Positions 39,305-47,838 of a stretch of 48,563 nt of DNA are shown here, one piece after another. Each line of letters starts with the position of its first letter. Within the stretch, counting starts at the first letter, position 1. The notes under the pieces are model-generated. The model ran no database searches, was not told the origin of the DNA, and worked only from the letters and a program-made list of their open reading frames with translations. This stretch comes from a virus, in IMG/VR virus record IMGVR_UViG_3300032282_003083, positions 1 through 48,563 of that record. One strand, given 5' to 3'. The translations under genes were made by a program, and so were the position numbers.

Positions 39305-41104
39305 ATGCATAAGATCAAATCCCATAAAACAGTTGAACAGATTGCAAAGAAGCATCGTCTTGATGTTTCTTTCATTCAAAAGCAACTGGATATGGGAGAA
39401 CCAATTGAGCATGAGCATACAAAAGATCATGAACTTGCAATGGATATTGCACTTCAACATTTAGATGAAATTCCAGATTATTATACTCGTCTCAAAAAGA
39501 TGGAAGCATCTGCAAAGAAAGAACATAAAAAGTTCAAAGATATAAAAGAAAACGAGTATGATGTGAATAATATTGATGATACTGATACACCAATACATAT
39601 GCATTATAAACACGGCATTCATATTGATTATGAAAAAAGATATTGCCCAAAATGTAAAAGGGTAGAAATGAGAAAGGAATGTAAATATGGTCCTAGATAT
39701 TGGGACATATTTTCTATGCCCGAAAAATTGAAAGAAGGCAATTTACACCAGTGGTTTAAAGGTTCTAAATCAAAAGAAGGAAAACCTGGTTGGGTTAATG
39801 TTGTAACTGGTGGTACTTGTGCAAGTGATGAACCAGGAGAAGGAACTCCCAAATGTGTTTCTTCTGCGAAAAGAGCAAGTATGACAAAAGCAGAAAGATT
39901 ATCTGCATCAAGAAGAAAAAAAGCAGCAGATCCAGGACAACAACAAAAAACTGGTGCTGCAAAACCAACTTATGTTTCAACCGATAGTCCAAGAAAGAAA
40001 ATGAAAGAATCAAAAGACCATGAATATTCAATGGCACGTTCAGAACTCTCTACGATTATGAGTGCTGCCAAACGATTAAAAGCAAAGATGGGCAAGGGCG
40101 AAGGAGAAATTGAAGCATGGGTTCAATCCAAAATTACTAAAGCTGCAGACTATTTGGATACTGCTGCAGATTATGTTGATAGTGGCGAAATGAATGAAGA
40201 GGCCGATAAAAAAAGTAAAAGTAGTGGTAAAAAGGATGCTTGTTACAACAAAGTAAAATCACGTTACAGTGTTTGGCCAAGTGCTTATGCATCTGGAGCA
40301 TTAGTTAAATGCCGTAAAGTTGGTGCTGCAAATTGGGGTAATAAGAGTGAAGGATTATCACCACTTGTACAAAAAATGATTGAAGAGTTTGATTTGGATG
40401 AAGCATGTTGGAGTGGATATAAACAAGTTGGAATGAAAAAGAAAGGTAAAAAAATTGTGCCAAATTGTGTTCCAACAAATGAAGAAACAAAATGCCCGAA
40501 GTGTTCTGGAAAAACTTGTAAATGTGAGACTCCAGAACCTGATGAATATAATCCAAGACAAATGAAAGAAGTTGGAGAATCTGTAAGACTTCCTGCAACA
40601 AATGGCAATATTATTTCTGTTATTATTTCTTGGCGTGGAAAGACATACATGAATAAGATGTTCTTCCCACAAATCAAAATGCCAAATAGAAGAGAAGTTA
40701 CAGATCAAATTCAAAAGGTATATCCTGGAGCAACAGTTCTTTCATACAATGTTTCTGGACTTGAACCAGGACAACCAATGATTCAAGTTTATGATCCCCA
40801 AAAATCTAAGAACTATCTTCTCAATAATAAAACAATTGGTGAAGAGACAATAGAAGAAGTTGCTGCTTGGCAAAGAAAAGAAGGTAAAAATAAAGCAGGT
40901 GGATTGAATGAAAAAGGACGAAAATCTTACGAACGTGAGAATCCTGGTAGCGACCTTAAGGCACCTTCAAAAAAGGTTGGAAATCCCCGTAGAGCATCAT
41001 TTTGTGCAAGAATGAAAGGAATGAAGAAAAAGTTAACCTCAGCAAAAACTGCAAACGATCCAGATTCAAGAATTAATAAATCTCTTAGAGCTTGGAACTG
41101 CTAA
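39305..41104 (+). CDS. Lysine-rich mosaic protein, DUF5661-like start
   Basis: A 599-residue basic protein built of short modules familiar from marine phage proteins. Counting from the ATG at 39305: a DUF5661-like helical unit at 4-64 (HRLDVSFIQKQLDMGEPIEH); a Cys cluster at 114-126; GWVNVVTGGTCASDEPGEGT near 162-181; an S/R/K-rich linker; the helical unit ARSELSTIMSAAKRL to AADYVDS at 242-293; KDACYNKVKSRYSVWPSAYA at 310-329; CWSGYKQVGMKKKGKKIVPN at 368-387; CPKC and CKC at 397-407; a beta domain at 426-511; and a conserved-looking end (AAWQRKEGKN, RRASFCARMKGMKKKLTSAK). A GTG at 39293 is an alternative start. Function unknown; the charge suggests packaging with DNA or in the head. Confidence 0.6.
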   Translation: MHKIKSHKTVEQIAKKHRLDVSFIQKQLDMGEPIEHEHTKDHELAMDIALQHLDEIPDYYTRLKKMEASAKKEHKKFKDIKENEYDVNNIDDTDTPIHMHYKHGIHIDYEKRYCPKCKRVEMRKECKYGPRYWDIFSMPEKLKEGNLHQWFKGSKSKEGKPGWVNVVTGGTCASDEPGEGTPKCVSSAKRASMTKAERLSASRRKKAADPGQQQKTGAAKPTYVSTDSPRKKMKESKDHEYSMARSELSTIMSAAKRLKAKMGKGEGEIEAWVQSKITKAADYLDTAADYVDSGEMNEEADKKSKSSGKKDACYNKVKSRYSVWPSAYASGALVKCRKVGAANWGNKSEGLSPLVQKMIEEFDLDEACWSGYKQVGMKKKGKKIVPNCVPTNEETKCPKCSGKTCKCETPEPDEYNPRQMKEVGESVRLPATNGNIISVIISWRGKTYMNKMFFPQIKMPNRREVTDQIQKVYPGATVLSYNVSGLEPGQPMIQVYDPQKSKNYLLNNKTIGEETIEEVAAWQRKEGKNKAGGLNEKGRKSYERENPGSDLKAPSKKVGNPRRASFCARMKGMKKKLTSAKTANDPDSRINKSLRAWNC

Positions 41105-41122
41105 TATAACAGATAATTTATT

Positions 41123-42769
41123 ATGAGTGATGTATATCTTGGCAATCCACTATTAAAAAAAGCAAATACTCCCATTGAGTTTACTCAGGAACAAATTCTT
41201 GAGTTTGTGAAATGTAAGGACGATCCAGTATATTTTGCAAAAAATTATGTAAAGATTGTAACTCTTGATAAAGGATTGCAACCATTTGCAATGTATCCTT
41301 TTCAAGAGAAACTAGTTAATAATTTCCACAATCATCGATTTAATATTTGCAAAATGCCACGTCAGACTGGTAAGTCTACAACCGTGGTTTCATTTCTTTT
41401 ACATTATGCAGTATTCAATGACAATGTAAACATAGGTATTCTCGCTAACAAAGCTGCGACTGCAAGAGAACTTTTGGACCGTTTGCAAACAGCATATGAG
41501 AATCTTCCAAAATGGATGCAACAAGGTATCATATCTTGGAACAAAGGTTCATTGGAACTGGAGAATGGAAGTAAGATCTTGGCTGCTTCTACTTCTGCTT
41601 CTGCGGTTCGTGGTATGTCTTTCAATATTCTCTTTTTGGACGAATTTGCGTTCGTTCCGAATCATATTGCAGACTCATTCTTTGCATCAGTTTATCCTAC
41701 GATTACTTCAGGTAAATCAACGAAAGTAATCATCGTATCTACTCCACATGGTATGAATCACTTCTACCGTATGTGGCATGATGCTGAGCGTGGTAAGAAT
41801 GAATATGTATTTACAGATGTTCATTGGTCAGAAGTCCCTGGTCGGGATTCTGAATGGAAAAAACAAACTATTGCAAACACATCAGAACAACAGTTCAAGG
41901 TTGAGTTTGAGTGCGAATTCTTAGGATCTGTTGATACTTTGATTGCTGCAAGTAAACTTAGAACCCTCGTCTACGACCATCCTAAGACCTGTAGCGCGGG
42001 TTTAGATGTTTATGTTGATCCAGTTGATGAACATGATTATCTTATCACTGTAGACGTAGCCAGGGGCGTAGGAAACGATTATTCTGCGTTCACTGTGGTC
42101 GATATAACTTCCTTCCCCCATACAGTAGTTGCCAAGTATCGAAACAATGAAATAAAACCGATGTTGTTTCCAAGCGTGATTGTTGATGTAGCTAAAAATT
42201 ATAATGATGCATTTATTCTTTGCGAAGTTAATGATGTTGGAGATCAAGTAGCATCAATTATTCATTATGATCTTGAATACAATAATCTTTTAATGTGTTC
42301 TATGCGTGGTCGCGCAGGACAAATTGTTGGACAAGGATTTTCTGGGAAGAAAACCCAGTTGGGAGTCAAGATGTCCAAAGCAGTTAAAAAAGTTGGGTGT
42401 CTAAACCTCAAAACAATGATTGAAGAAAATAAATTAATCTTCAATGATTATGATATTATGAGTGAACTTACAACATTCATTCAAAAAAATAATTCATTTG
42501 AAGCGGAAGAAGGATGTAATGATGACTTAGCAATGTGTCTTGTAATTTATGCATGGTTAGTTGCACAAGATTATTTCAAAGAACTTACAGATCAAGACGT
42601 AAGGAAAAGATTATATGAAGAACAAAAGAATCAAATTGAACAAGACATGGCTCCATTTGGATTCATTGTGGATGGAACAGATGAAACAAGTTTTGTGGAC
42701 AATGATGGTGATAGATGGTATGTAGATGAATATGGCGATCGTGCTTATATGTGGGAGTATTTGAGTTAA
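41123..42769 (+). CDS. gp17: Large terminase gp17
   Basis: gp17 is the ATP-driven packaging motor and headful nuclease docking on the portal. ATPase motifs: Walker A in KMPRQTGKSTTVVSF with K84, and Walker B in ILFLDEFAFVPN with D173 and catalytic E174, followed by the coupling motif VIIVSTPHG. Nuclease (RNase H-like) acidic residues: D311 in LITVDVARG, E368 in ILCEVNDVGDQVA, and D467-D468 in NDDLAMCLVIYAW, matching the D401/E458/D542 triad of T4. At 548 residues it is slightly shorter than T4 gp17 (610). It starts 18 bases after the mosaic gene, and its stop overlaps the next start (TAATG). Parts of the nuclease region (41941-42120) are G+C-rich compared with its surroundings. Confidence 0.95.
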   Translation: MSDVYLGNPLLKKANTPIEFTQEQILEFVKCKDDPVYFAKNYVKIVTLDKGLQPFAMYPFQEKLVNNFHNHRFNICKMPRQTGKSTTVVSFLLHYAVFNDNVNIGILANKAATARELLDRLQTAYENLPKWMQQGIISWNKGSLELENGSKILAASTSASAVRGMSFNILFLDEFAFVPNHIADSFFASVYPTITSGKSTKVIIVSTPHGMNHFYRMWHDAERGKNEYVFTDVHWSEVPGRDSEWKKQTIANTSEQQFKVEFECEFLGSVDTLIAASKLRTLVYDHPKTCSAGLDVYVDPVDEHDYLITVDVARGVGNDYSAFTVVDITSFPHTVVAKYRNNEIKPMLFPSVIVDVAKNYNDAFILCEVNDVGDQVASIIHYDLEYNNLLMCSMRGRAGQIVGQGFSGKKTQLGVKMSKAVKKVGCLNLKTMIEENKLIFNDYDIMSELTTFIQKNNSFEAEEGCNDDLAMCLVIYAWLVAQDYFKELTDQDVRKRLYEEQKNQIEQDMAPFGFIVDGTDETSFVDNDGDRWYVDEYGDRAYMWEYLS

Positions 42770-42993
42770 TGGACTTAGATGGTCAATTAAAGTTAGGTCA
42801 TTTATTACTTAAAGAACGTCAGTGTAGAACTTGTGGTCATCAGAAAAATTTAATAGAAGATTTCTATAAAATTAGAAAAGGATCTGGAGCATCCTCTTAT
42901 TCTTATGAGTGCAAAGATTGCACTAAAAAAAGAATAGTTTTGAGCAGAATGACTTCTGCAATTTTTGATAAATGGGAATATCCTGACTGGTAA
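42769..42993 (+). CDS. Small zinc-ribbon protein (74 aa)
   Basis: This 74-residue protein is coupled to gp17 by a one-base overlap (TAATG). Two Cys pairs, C19-x-x-C22 (QCRTCGHQKNLIEDFYK) and C48-x-x-C51 (YSYECKDCTKKR), make a treble-clef type zinc site like the N-terminal part of phage HNH endonucleases, but no HNH catalytic block follows. It therefore looks like a DNA- or RNA-binding accessory, perhaps a reduced relative of HNH proteins that assist terminase cleavage. That link is inferred from its place beside gp17. The ATG at 42769 is used; an earlier in-frame start would overlap more of gp17. Confidence 0.72.
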   Translation: MDLDGQLKLGHLLLKERQCRTCGHQKNLIEDFYKIRKGSGASSYSYECKDCTKKRIVLSRMTSAIFDKWEYPDW

Positions 42994-43033
42994 TTTGTTC
43001 ATGCATAGTTTCCCCACTCAAAAGTAACTTTTT

Positions 43034-43041
43034 AATAAATA
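43034..43041 (+). promoter_or_regulatory. T4-type late promoter for gp18
   Basis: AATAAATA in the 83-base gap before the sheath gene, 35 bases from its ATG, followed by a GGAG ribosome site at 43064-43067. Confidence 0.62.
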
Positions 43042-43076
43042 TTTTTTAGATAAACTGAGACTTCACGGAGAAAAAC

Positions 43077-45263
43077 ATGGCGACTCCTCAATTATCTCCA
43101 GGCGTACTCGTCAGGGAAGTTGATTTAACTGTAGGGAGATCTGATAATGTTGTAGACAACATTGGAGCGATTGCAGGACCTTTTGCAATTGGACCAGTAG
43201 ATCAACCAATTGATATTGCCACAGAAAATCAATTAATCAATACATTTGGTAAACCAATTTCTAGCGATGGTCAATATGAGTATTGGATGACTGCATCATC
43301 CTTTTTAAGTTATGGTGGGGCAATGAAGGTTGTTAGAACTAATGGAACAACCTTAAATAACGCAAACGCAGCAGTGGGATATGCAAGCACCACTCTGAAA
43401 ATTAAAAACTATGATGATTATAATCAAAACTATTCTGCAGATAGTGTAACATGGGCATATTCTTCCAAGAACCCAGGAACTTGGGCAAATAACCTTAAAG
43501 TTTGTGTGATTGACAGTAAAGCTGATCAGATTATCGGAATTACAACCACAAACCCAGGAAATGCTGGTGCTGTAGTTGGTTATGGCATTACTCTTGCTTT
43601 AAGTGCAGTAACAATTCCAGGAACTAATGGTACAACGAGTTCATTTACTGGATACTTAAAAGGTATTATCACAGGAGTTACGACTGACGCTACTAATAGC
43701 AACAGCACAATTGATGTAAAAATTGTTTCTAGAGTTGATACTGCAGGTGGTGAAACAAAGATTGATTATAAGCAAGGCACAACATACGCTGCCTTTAGCG
43801 CAAGTGATAGTATTAAATTCATGAATAATTCAAGCAACCTTGCAGGATCTGCAACGGTAGCTACTGCAATTGACTGGTATGATCAACAAACTCTTGGACT
43901 GGTAAACAGCACAGTTTATTGGAAGTCTCTTGCACCAAAACCAGTATCAACTGGTTGGGCAGTCAATAGAAATTCAAGAAACGATGAAGTTCACGTTGTA
44001 ATTGTTGATGATCTTGGAACCGTTACAGGAATTCAAGGAAATCTGCTTGAAAAGCATGTTGGTCTTTCAAAAGCAACTGATGCAATTTCTGCAGTAAATT
44101 CTCCACAAAAGATTTTCTGGAAAGATTATCTAGCAACAAATTCTGCATACGTTTATGCAGGTGATAATCCATCAACTGGAAATGATACATATAACAATGT
44201 ATACCCACAACCAACTGGATTCTCCACAAACTTTACCAAAATTACTGAAGCTTCTGGGGGATGGAACGTTGCTACTCAAGGTGTAACCTTTAGTGCTATC
44301 GGAAACGCAACCTACACATTAGCAGGTGGTGTTAATTATAGTGCCGGAAATGGATATACAGCAACTCTTAGCGATTTGGTCACTTCTTATGCACTGTTTA
44401 ATAACAAAGAACAAGTAGCAGTAGATTATCTGCTCATGGGTCCTGGACTCTCCAGCAAATCAGAATCTCAAGCAAAAGCAAACTATCTAATCTCAATTGC
44501 AGAATCGAGAAAAGATTGTCTTGCATGTGTTTCACCTCACAAATCTGATGTTGTTAACGTAACAAATACAACGACTCAAACTGATAATATAATCTCATTC
44601 TTTAGTCCACTATCATCTTCATCTTATGCAGTATTTGATGCTGGATATAAGTATACCTATGATAGATTTAACAATCAGTTCAGATATATTCCATGTAATG
44701 GTGACGTTGCAGGATTAATGGTAAGAACAAATATTGTTTCTTATCCATGGTTCTCTCCAGCAGGACAGCAAAGAGGTGTCCTGAATAATGCAATTAAACT
44801 TGCATACAATCCAAGCAAAGACCAAAGAGATCAACTCTATCCTCTGAGAATTAATTCTATTGTCACTTTACCTGGAATTGGAATTCTTCTTTATGGTGAT
44901 AAGACAGCACTTGCCTATGCATCTGCATTTGATCGTATTAATGTTCGCCGCTTGTTCCTTACAATTGAGCAAGCACTTCAAAGAACTGCAAATGCTCAAC
45001 TGTTTGAACTGAATGATCAAATTACAAGATCAAACTTTGTTAATGTTGTTGAACCATATCTTCGTGATGTTCAAGCAAAGAGAGGAATCTACGATTTCTT
45101 AGTTGTTTGTGATGAAACAAACAATACTCCTGACGTAATTGATAATAATGAATTTAGAGCCGATATCTACATTAAACCAGCGAAATCAATTAACTATGTA
45201 ACTCTTACCTTTGTTGCTACTCGAACTGGAGTTAGCTTCGAAGAAGTTGCTGGAACTGTTTGA
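43077..45263 (+). CDS. gp18: Tail sheath protein gp18
   Basis: gp18 makes the contractile sheath whose shortening drives the tube into the host. Family marks: the start (LSPGVLVREVDLTVGR, IGAIAGPFAIGPVDQPIDIA, NTFGKP), the assembly segment AMKVVRTNG near 82-90, and the C-terminal handshake region PGIGILLYGDKTALAYASAF with NVRRLFLTIEQALQRTANAQ, near residues 600-640. At 728 residues it is somewhat longer than T4 gp18 (659), with extra Ser/Thr/Gly-rich surface loops between about 145 and 260. It has its own late promoter and a clear ribosome site, fitting a very abundant protein. Confidence 0.94.
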   Translation: MATPQLSPGVLVREVDLTVGRSDNVVDNIGAIAGPFAIGPVDQPIDIATENQLINTFGKPISSDGQYEYWMTASSFLSYGGAMKVVRTNGTTLNNANAAVGYASTTLKIKNYDDYNQNYSADSVTWAYSSKNPGTWANNLKVCVIDSKADQIIGITTTNPGNAGAVVGYGITLALSAVTIPGTNGTTSSFTGYLKGIITGVTTDATNSNSTIDVKIVSRVDTAGGETKIDYKQGTTYAAFSASDSIKFMNNSSNLAGSATVATAIDWYDQQTLGLVNSTVYWKSLAPKPVSTGWAVNRNSRNDEVHVVIVDDLGTVTGIQGNLLEKHVGLSKATDAISAVNSPQKIFWKDYLATNSAYVYAGDNPSTGNDTYNNVYPQPTGFSTNFTKITEASGGWNVATQGVTFSAIGNATYTLAGGVNYSAGNGYTATLSDLVTSYALFNNKEQVAVDYLLMGPGLSSKSESQAKANYLISIAESRKDCLACVSPHKSDVVNVTNTTTQTDNIISFFSPLSSSSYAVFDAGYKYTYDRFNNQFRYIPCNGDVAGLMVRTNIVSYPWFSPAGQQRGVLNNAIKLAYNPSKDQRDQLYPLRINSIVTLPGIGILLYGDKTALAYASAFDRINVRRLFLTIEQALQRTANAQLFELNDQITRSNFVNVVEPYLRDVQAKRGIYDFLVVCDETNNTPDVIDNNEFRADIYIKPAKSINYVTLTFVATRTGVSFEEVAGTV

Positions 45264-45278
45264 TCATATAATTAATTA

Positions 45279-45285
45279 CTAAGGA
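45279..45285 (+). promoter_or_regulatory. Strong ribosome-binding site for gp19
   Basis: AAGGAGG is one of the best Shine-Dalgarno matches in the window, consistent with high output of the tube protein. No late promoter lies in the 33-base gp18-gp19 gap, so gp19 is read from the gp18 transcript. Confidence 0.7.
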
Positions 45286-45296
45286 GGACCCTAAAA

Positions 45297-45911
45297 ATGG
45301 CACAAATTCCAACAAGAAACATTTCTCAGTTTAAATCAAAACTGATTGGAGGTGGCGCTCGTCCAAATCTGTTTGAGGTTAGCGTTACTTTTCCAACTGG
45401 CGTAAATCTTGGTATTCAAGGTGACGGCACTGGACAGTTTGATTCTGAGAACTTCAGATTCCTTTGCAAGGCTGCTGCACTTCCAGCATCAACTGTTGCG
45501 CCAATTGACGTTCCTTTCAGAGGAAGAACCTTAAAGGTTGCTGGTGACAGAACCTTTGATCCTTGGACTGTAACCATCATCAACGACGAAAACTTTTCAC
45601 ATAGAAGAGCTTTCGAAGCATGGATGCAAAACGTTGCTCAATATGGTGACAGTTCTGGTCTGACTAACCCATCTGATTATATGGGTCAAGCAACAGTCTA
45701 TCAACTCGGAAGAACAGCAGGTTCAACTCAAGGTGAAGGAACAACTTCTGGTCCAGTAAATATCTTAGCGCAGTATAAGTTCCAAGATATTTTCCCAACT
45801 TCAGTATCTGATATTCCACTGTCATATGACACTGGGGATACAATTGAAGAATTTACTGTAGAGTTCCAAATTCAATACTTCTATCCAGAAGCTGCTGGAT
45901 CTGGTGCTTGA
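45297..45911 (+). CDS. gp19: Tail tube protein gp19
   Basis: gp19 hexamers form the inner tail tube that conducts DNA. Supporting segments are NISQFKSKLIGGGARPNLFE near the N-terminus, FRFLCKAAALPASTVAPIDV and PFRGRTLKVAGDRTFDPWTV in the middle, and QDIFPTSVSDIPLSYDTGDT with EEFTVEFQIQYF at the end, all typical of T4-like tube proteins. At 204 residues it is a little longer than T4 gp19 (163). A strong ribosome site precedes it, and its TGA overlaps the late promoter of the portal gene. Confidence 0.94.
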   Translation: MAQIPTRNISQFKSKLIGGGARPNLFEVSVTFPTGVNLGIQGDGTGQFDSENFRFLCKAAALPASTVAPIDVPFRGRTLKVAGDRTFDPWTVTIINDENFSHRRAFEAWMQNVAQYGDSSGLTNPSDYMGQATVYQLGRTAGSTQGEGTTSGPVNILAQYKFQDIFPTSVSDIPLSYDTGDTIEEFTVEFQIQYFYPEAAGSGA

Positions 45912-45917
45912 TAAATA
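45910..45917 (+). promoter_or_regulatory. T4-type late promoter for gp20
   Basis: GATAAATA, 25 bases before the gp20 ATG, overlapping the gp19 stop codon. Confidence 0.6.
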
Positions 45918-45942
45918 GTACAAATAAGTCTACACTTTAATA

Positions 45943-47634
45943 ATGGCAAAACTTTTTGGTTTCTCTATTGAAGATAAAGAACCATTATCCGCTGGTGTGG
46001 TTTCTCCCGTTCCTCCCAATAATGAGGACGGGGTTGACCATTATTTAACCAGTGGATTTTTTGGTTCTTATGTTGACCTTGAGGGAATTTATAGAACTGA
46101 ATTTGATTTAATCAAAAGATATCGTGAAATGGCACTTCACCCAGAGTGTGATAGTGCGATTGAAGACATCGTAAATGAAGCCATCGTTTCAGATACAAAT
46201 GACACTCCCGTAGAAATTGAGTTGTCAAATTTGAATGCAAGCGATGGTATTAAAAAAATAATCAGACAAGAATTCAAATATATTTTAGATCTTTTAGATT
46301 TTGATAAAAAGTGTCATGAAATTTATAGAAATTGGTATATTGATGGAAGACTTTATTATCATAAACTGATTGATCTTAAAAATCCACATGAAGGAATTAA
46401 AGAGTTGAGATATATTGACTCTATGAAAATTCGTTATGTAAGGCAGACCAAAAAGACTGAGAATGATAATCGTAGCATTCGATTATCTAATATGAATCAG
46501 GATAACCCAATGCAGTATGAGTTTCCTGAAATTGAAGAGTACTTCATTTATACCCCACAAGCAACTTATCCAACATCAAATCCATCATCTCTTGGAGATC
46601 AAAAGGGAATTAAAATTGCAAGAGATGCAATTACATATTGCACATCGGGTCTTGTAGATAGAAATAAAGGATCAACACTTTCATATCTTCACAAAGCAAT
46701 TAAGGCTCTCAATCAACTTCGTATGATTGAAGACTCGCTGGTAATTTATCGTCTTTCGAGAGCACCTGAAAGAAGAATTTTTTACATTGATGTAGGCAAT
46801 CTTCCAAAGGTAAAGGCAGAACAATATCTTCGTGATGTTATGATGCGTTATCGTAACAAACTCGTTTATGATGCCAACACTGGAGAAATCCGTGATGACA
46901 AAAAATACATGAGTATGCTTGAGGATTTCTGGCTTCCCCGACGCGAAGGTGGTAGAGGAACTGAAATCACTACACTTCCCGGTGGTCAAAATCTTGGAGA
47001 AATTACTGATATTAAATACTTCCAAGAAAAACTTTATCGTTCTCTGAATGTTCCAACATCAAGAATTGGTGGAGAAGGTGGATTCAATCTTGGACGTTCA
47101 TCAGAAATCTTAAGAGATGAAGTAAAATTCAGCAAATTTGTGGGACGTTTGAGAAAGAGATTCTCAAATATGTTCAATGATATGTTGAAAACTCAACTCA
47201 TTCTTAAAAATATTATTACTCCTGAAGATTGGGAGATTATGAGTGAGCATATTCAATATGATTTCCTGTATGACAATCACTTTGCAGAATTGAAGGAAAC
47301 CGAACTTCTGACTGAAAGATTGAATATGGTTGCCCAAGCAGAACCTTACGTTGGGAAATACTTTTCACAAGATTATATTCGCAGAAAAATTCTTCGTCAA
47401 ACTGATGAGGAAATTCTTGAGCAGGATGAAATTATTGAAAAAGAAATTAAAGATGGTGTAATTCCAGATCCTGCCGACATGATGATTGATCCCGCAACTG
47501 GACAACCAATTCCTGGAGCAATGACCGGAGATCTTGGTGCGCCAGTAATGGAACCAAACTTAGATTCTTATGCAGATTCGGCAGTCGAAGCAAGCGGAAA
47601 ACAAATTGAAATGCCCAAGGGTGGCGAAATTTAA
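45943..47634 (+). CDS. gp20: Portal protein gp20
   Basis: gp20 is the dodecameric head vertex that nucleates prohead assembly and serves as the channel for gp17. Core family segments: FFGSYVDLEGIYRTEFDLIK, YREMALHPECDSAIEDIVNE, ELRYIDSMKIRYVRQTKK, LSYLHKAIKALNQLRMIEDS with YRLSRAPERRIFYIDVGNLP, DFWLPRREGGRGTEITTLPG, and NVPTSRIGGEGGFNLGRSSE. This gene is a standard cyanophage diversity marker. At 563 residues it slightly exceeds T4 gp20 (524); the last 60 residues are an acidic, Pro/Gly-rich tail. The gene has its own late promoter, and its TAA overlaps the next one. Confidence 0.96.
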   Translation: MAKLFGFSIEDKEPLSAGVVSPVPPNNEDGVDHYLTSGFFGSYVDLEGIYRTEFDLIKRYREMALHPECDSAIEDIVNEAIVSDTNDTPVEIELSNLNASDGIKKIIRQEFKYILDLLDFDKKCHEIYRNWYIDGRLYYHKLIDLKNPHEGIKELRYIDSMKIRYVRQTKKTENDNRSIRLSNMNQDNPMQYEFPEIEEYFIYTPQATYPTSNPSSLGDQKGIKIARDAITYCTSGLVDRNKGSTLSYLHKAIKALNQLRMIEDSLVIYRLSRAPERRIFYIDVGNLPKVKAEQYLRDVMMRYRNKLVYDANTGEIRDDKKYMSMLEDFWLPRREGGRGTEITTLPGGQNLGEITDIKYFQEKLYRSLNVPTSRIGGEGGFNLGRSSEILRDEVKFSKFVGRLRKRFSNMFNDMLKTQLILKNIITPEDWEIMSEHIQYDFLYDNHFAELKETELLTERLNMVAQAEPYVGKYFSQDYIRRKILRQTDEEILEQDEIIEKEIKDGVIPDPADMMIDPATGQPIPGAMTGDLGAPVMEPNLDSYADSAVEASGKQIEMPKGGEI

Positions 47635-47640
47635 TAAATA
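47633..47640 (+). promoter_or_regulatory. T4-type late promoter for prohead genes
   Basis: AATAAATA directly after gp20 and overlapping its TAA, 24 bases before the ATG at 47665. Confidence 0.58.
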
Positions 47641-47664
47641 ACAACGATTACCTATTTTACTATT

Positions 47665-47835
47665 ATGGACGAATTAATGGATATGATTGTTACTGATGAA
47701 AGTCCTTCACAGATCAGTGACAAAATTAAAGATTTGCTTTTTTCAAAGGCTGGAGAGAGGGTTGATGCATTTAGACCTGTAGTTGCATCTTCCATATTTG
47801 ATAATTCTGAGCAAGAATATGATGGAGATGAGTGA
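47665..47835 (+). CDS. Probable prohead core protein, gp67-like
   Basis: A 56-residue acidic protein (MDELMDMIVTDESPSQISDK, then KDLLFSKAGERVDAFRPVVA and an acidic end NSEQEYDGDE). T4 has the small acidic core protein gp67 at this position, directly after gp20 and before gp68 and the protease gp21. T4 gp67 is about 80 residues, acidic and helical. The pattern SDKIKDLLF.KA.ERVD.FRP.VA is one I recall at this site in cyanophages. Assignment rests on place, size and charge rather than strong sequence identity. It has a late promoter and is followed three bases later by the next gene. Confidence 0.62.
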   Translation: MDELMDMIVTDESPSQISDKIKDLLFSKAGERVDAFRPVVASSIFDNSEQEYDGDE

Positions 47836-47838
47836 TAA

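Noticed and set aside
45264-45296. Terminator between gp18 and gp19
   Set aside because: Only a weak AT palindrome (ATAATTAATTA) with no stable stem or T-run; the gap is used for a strong ribosome site.
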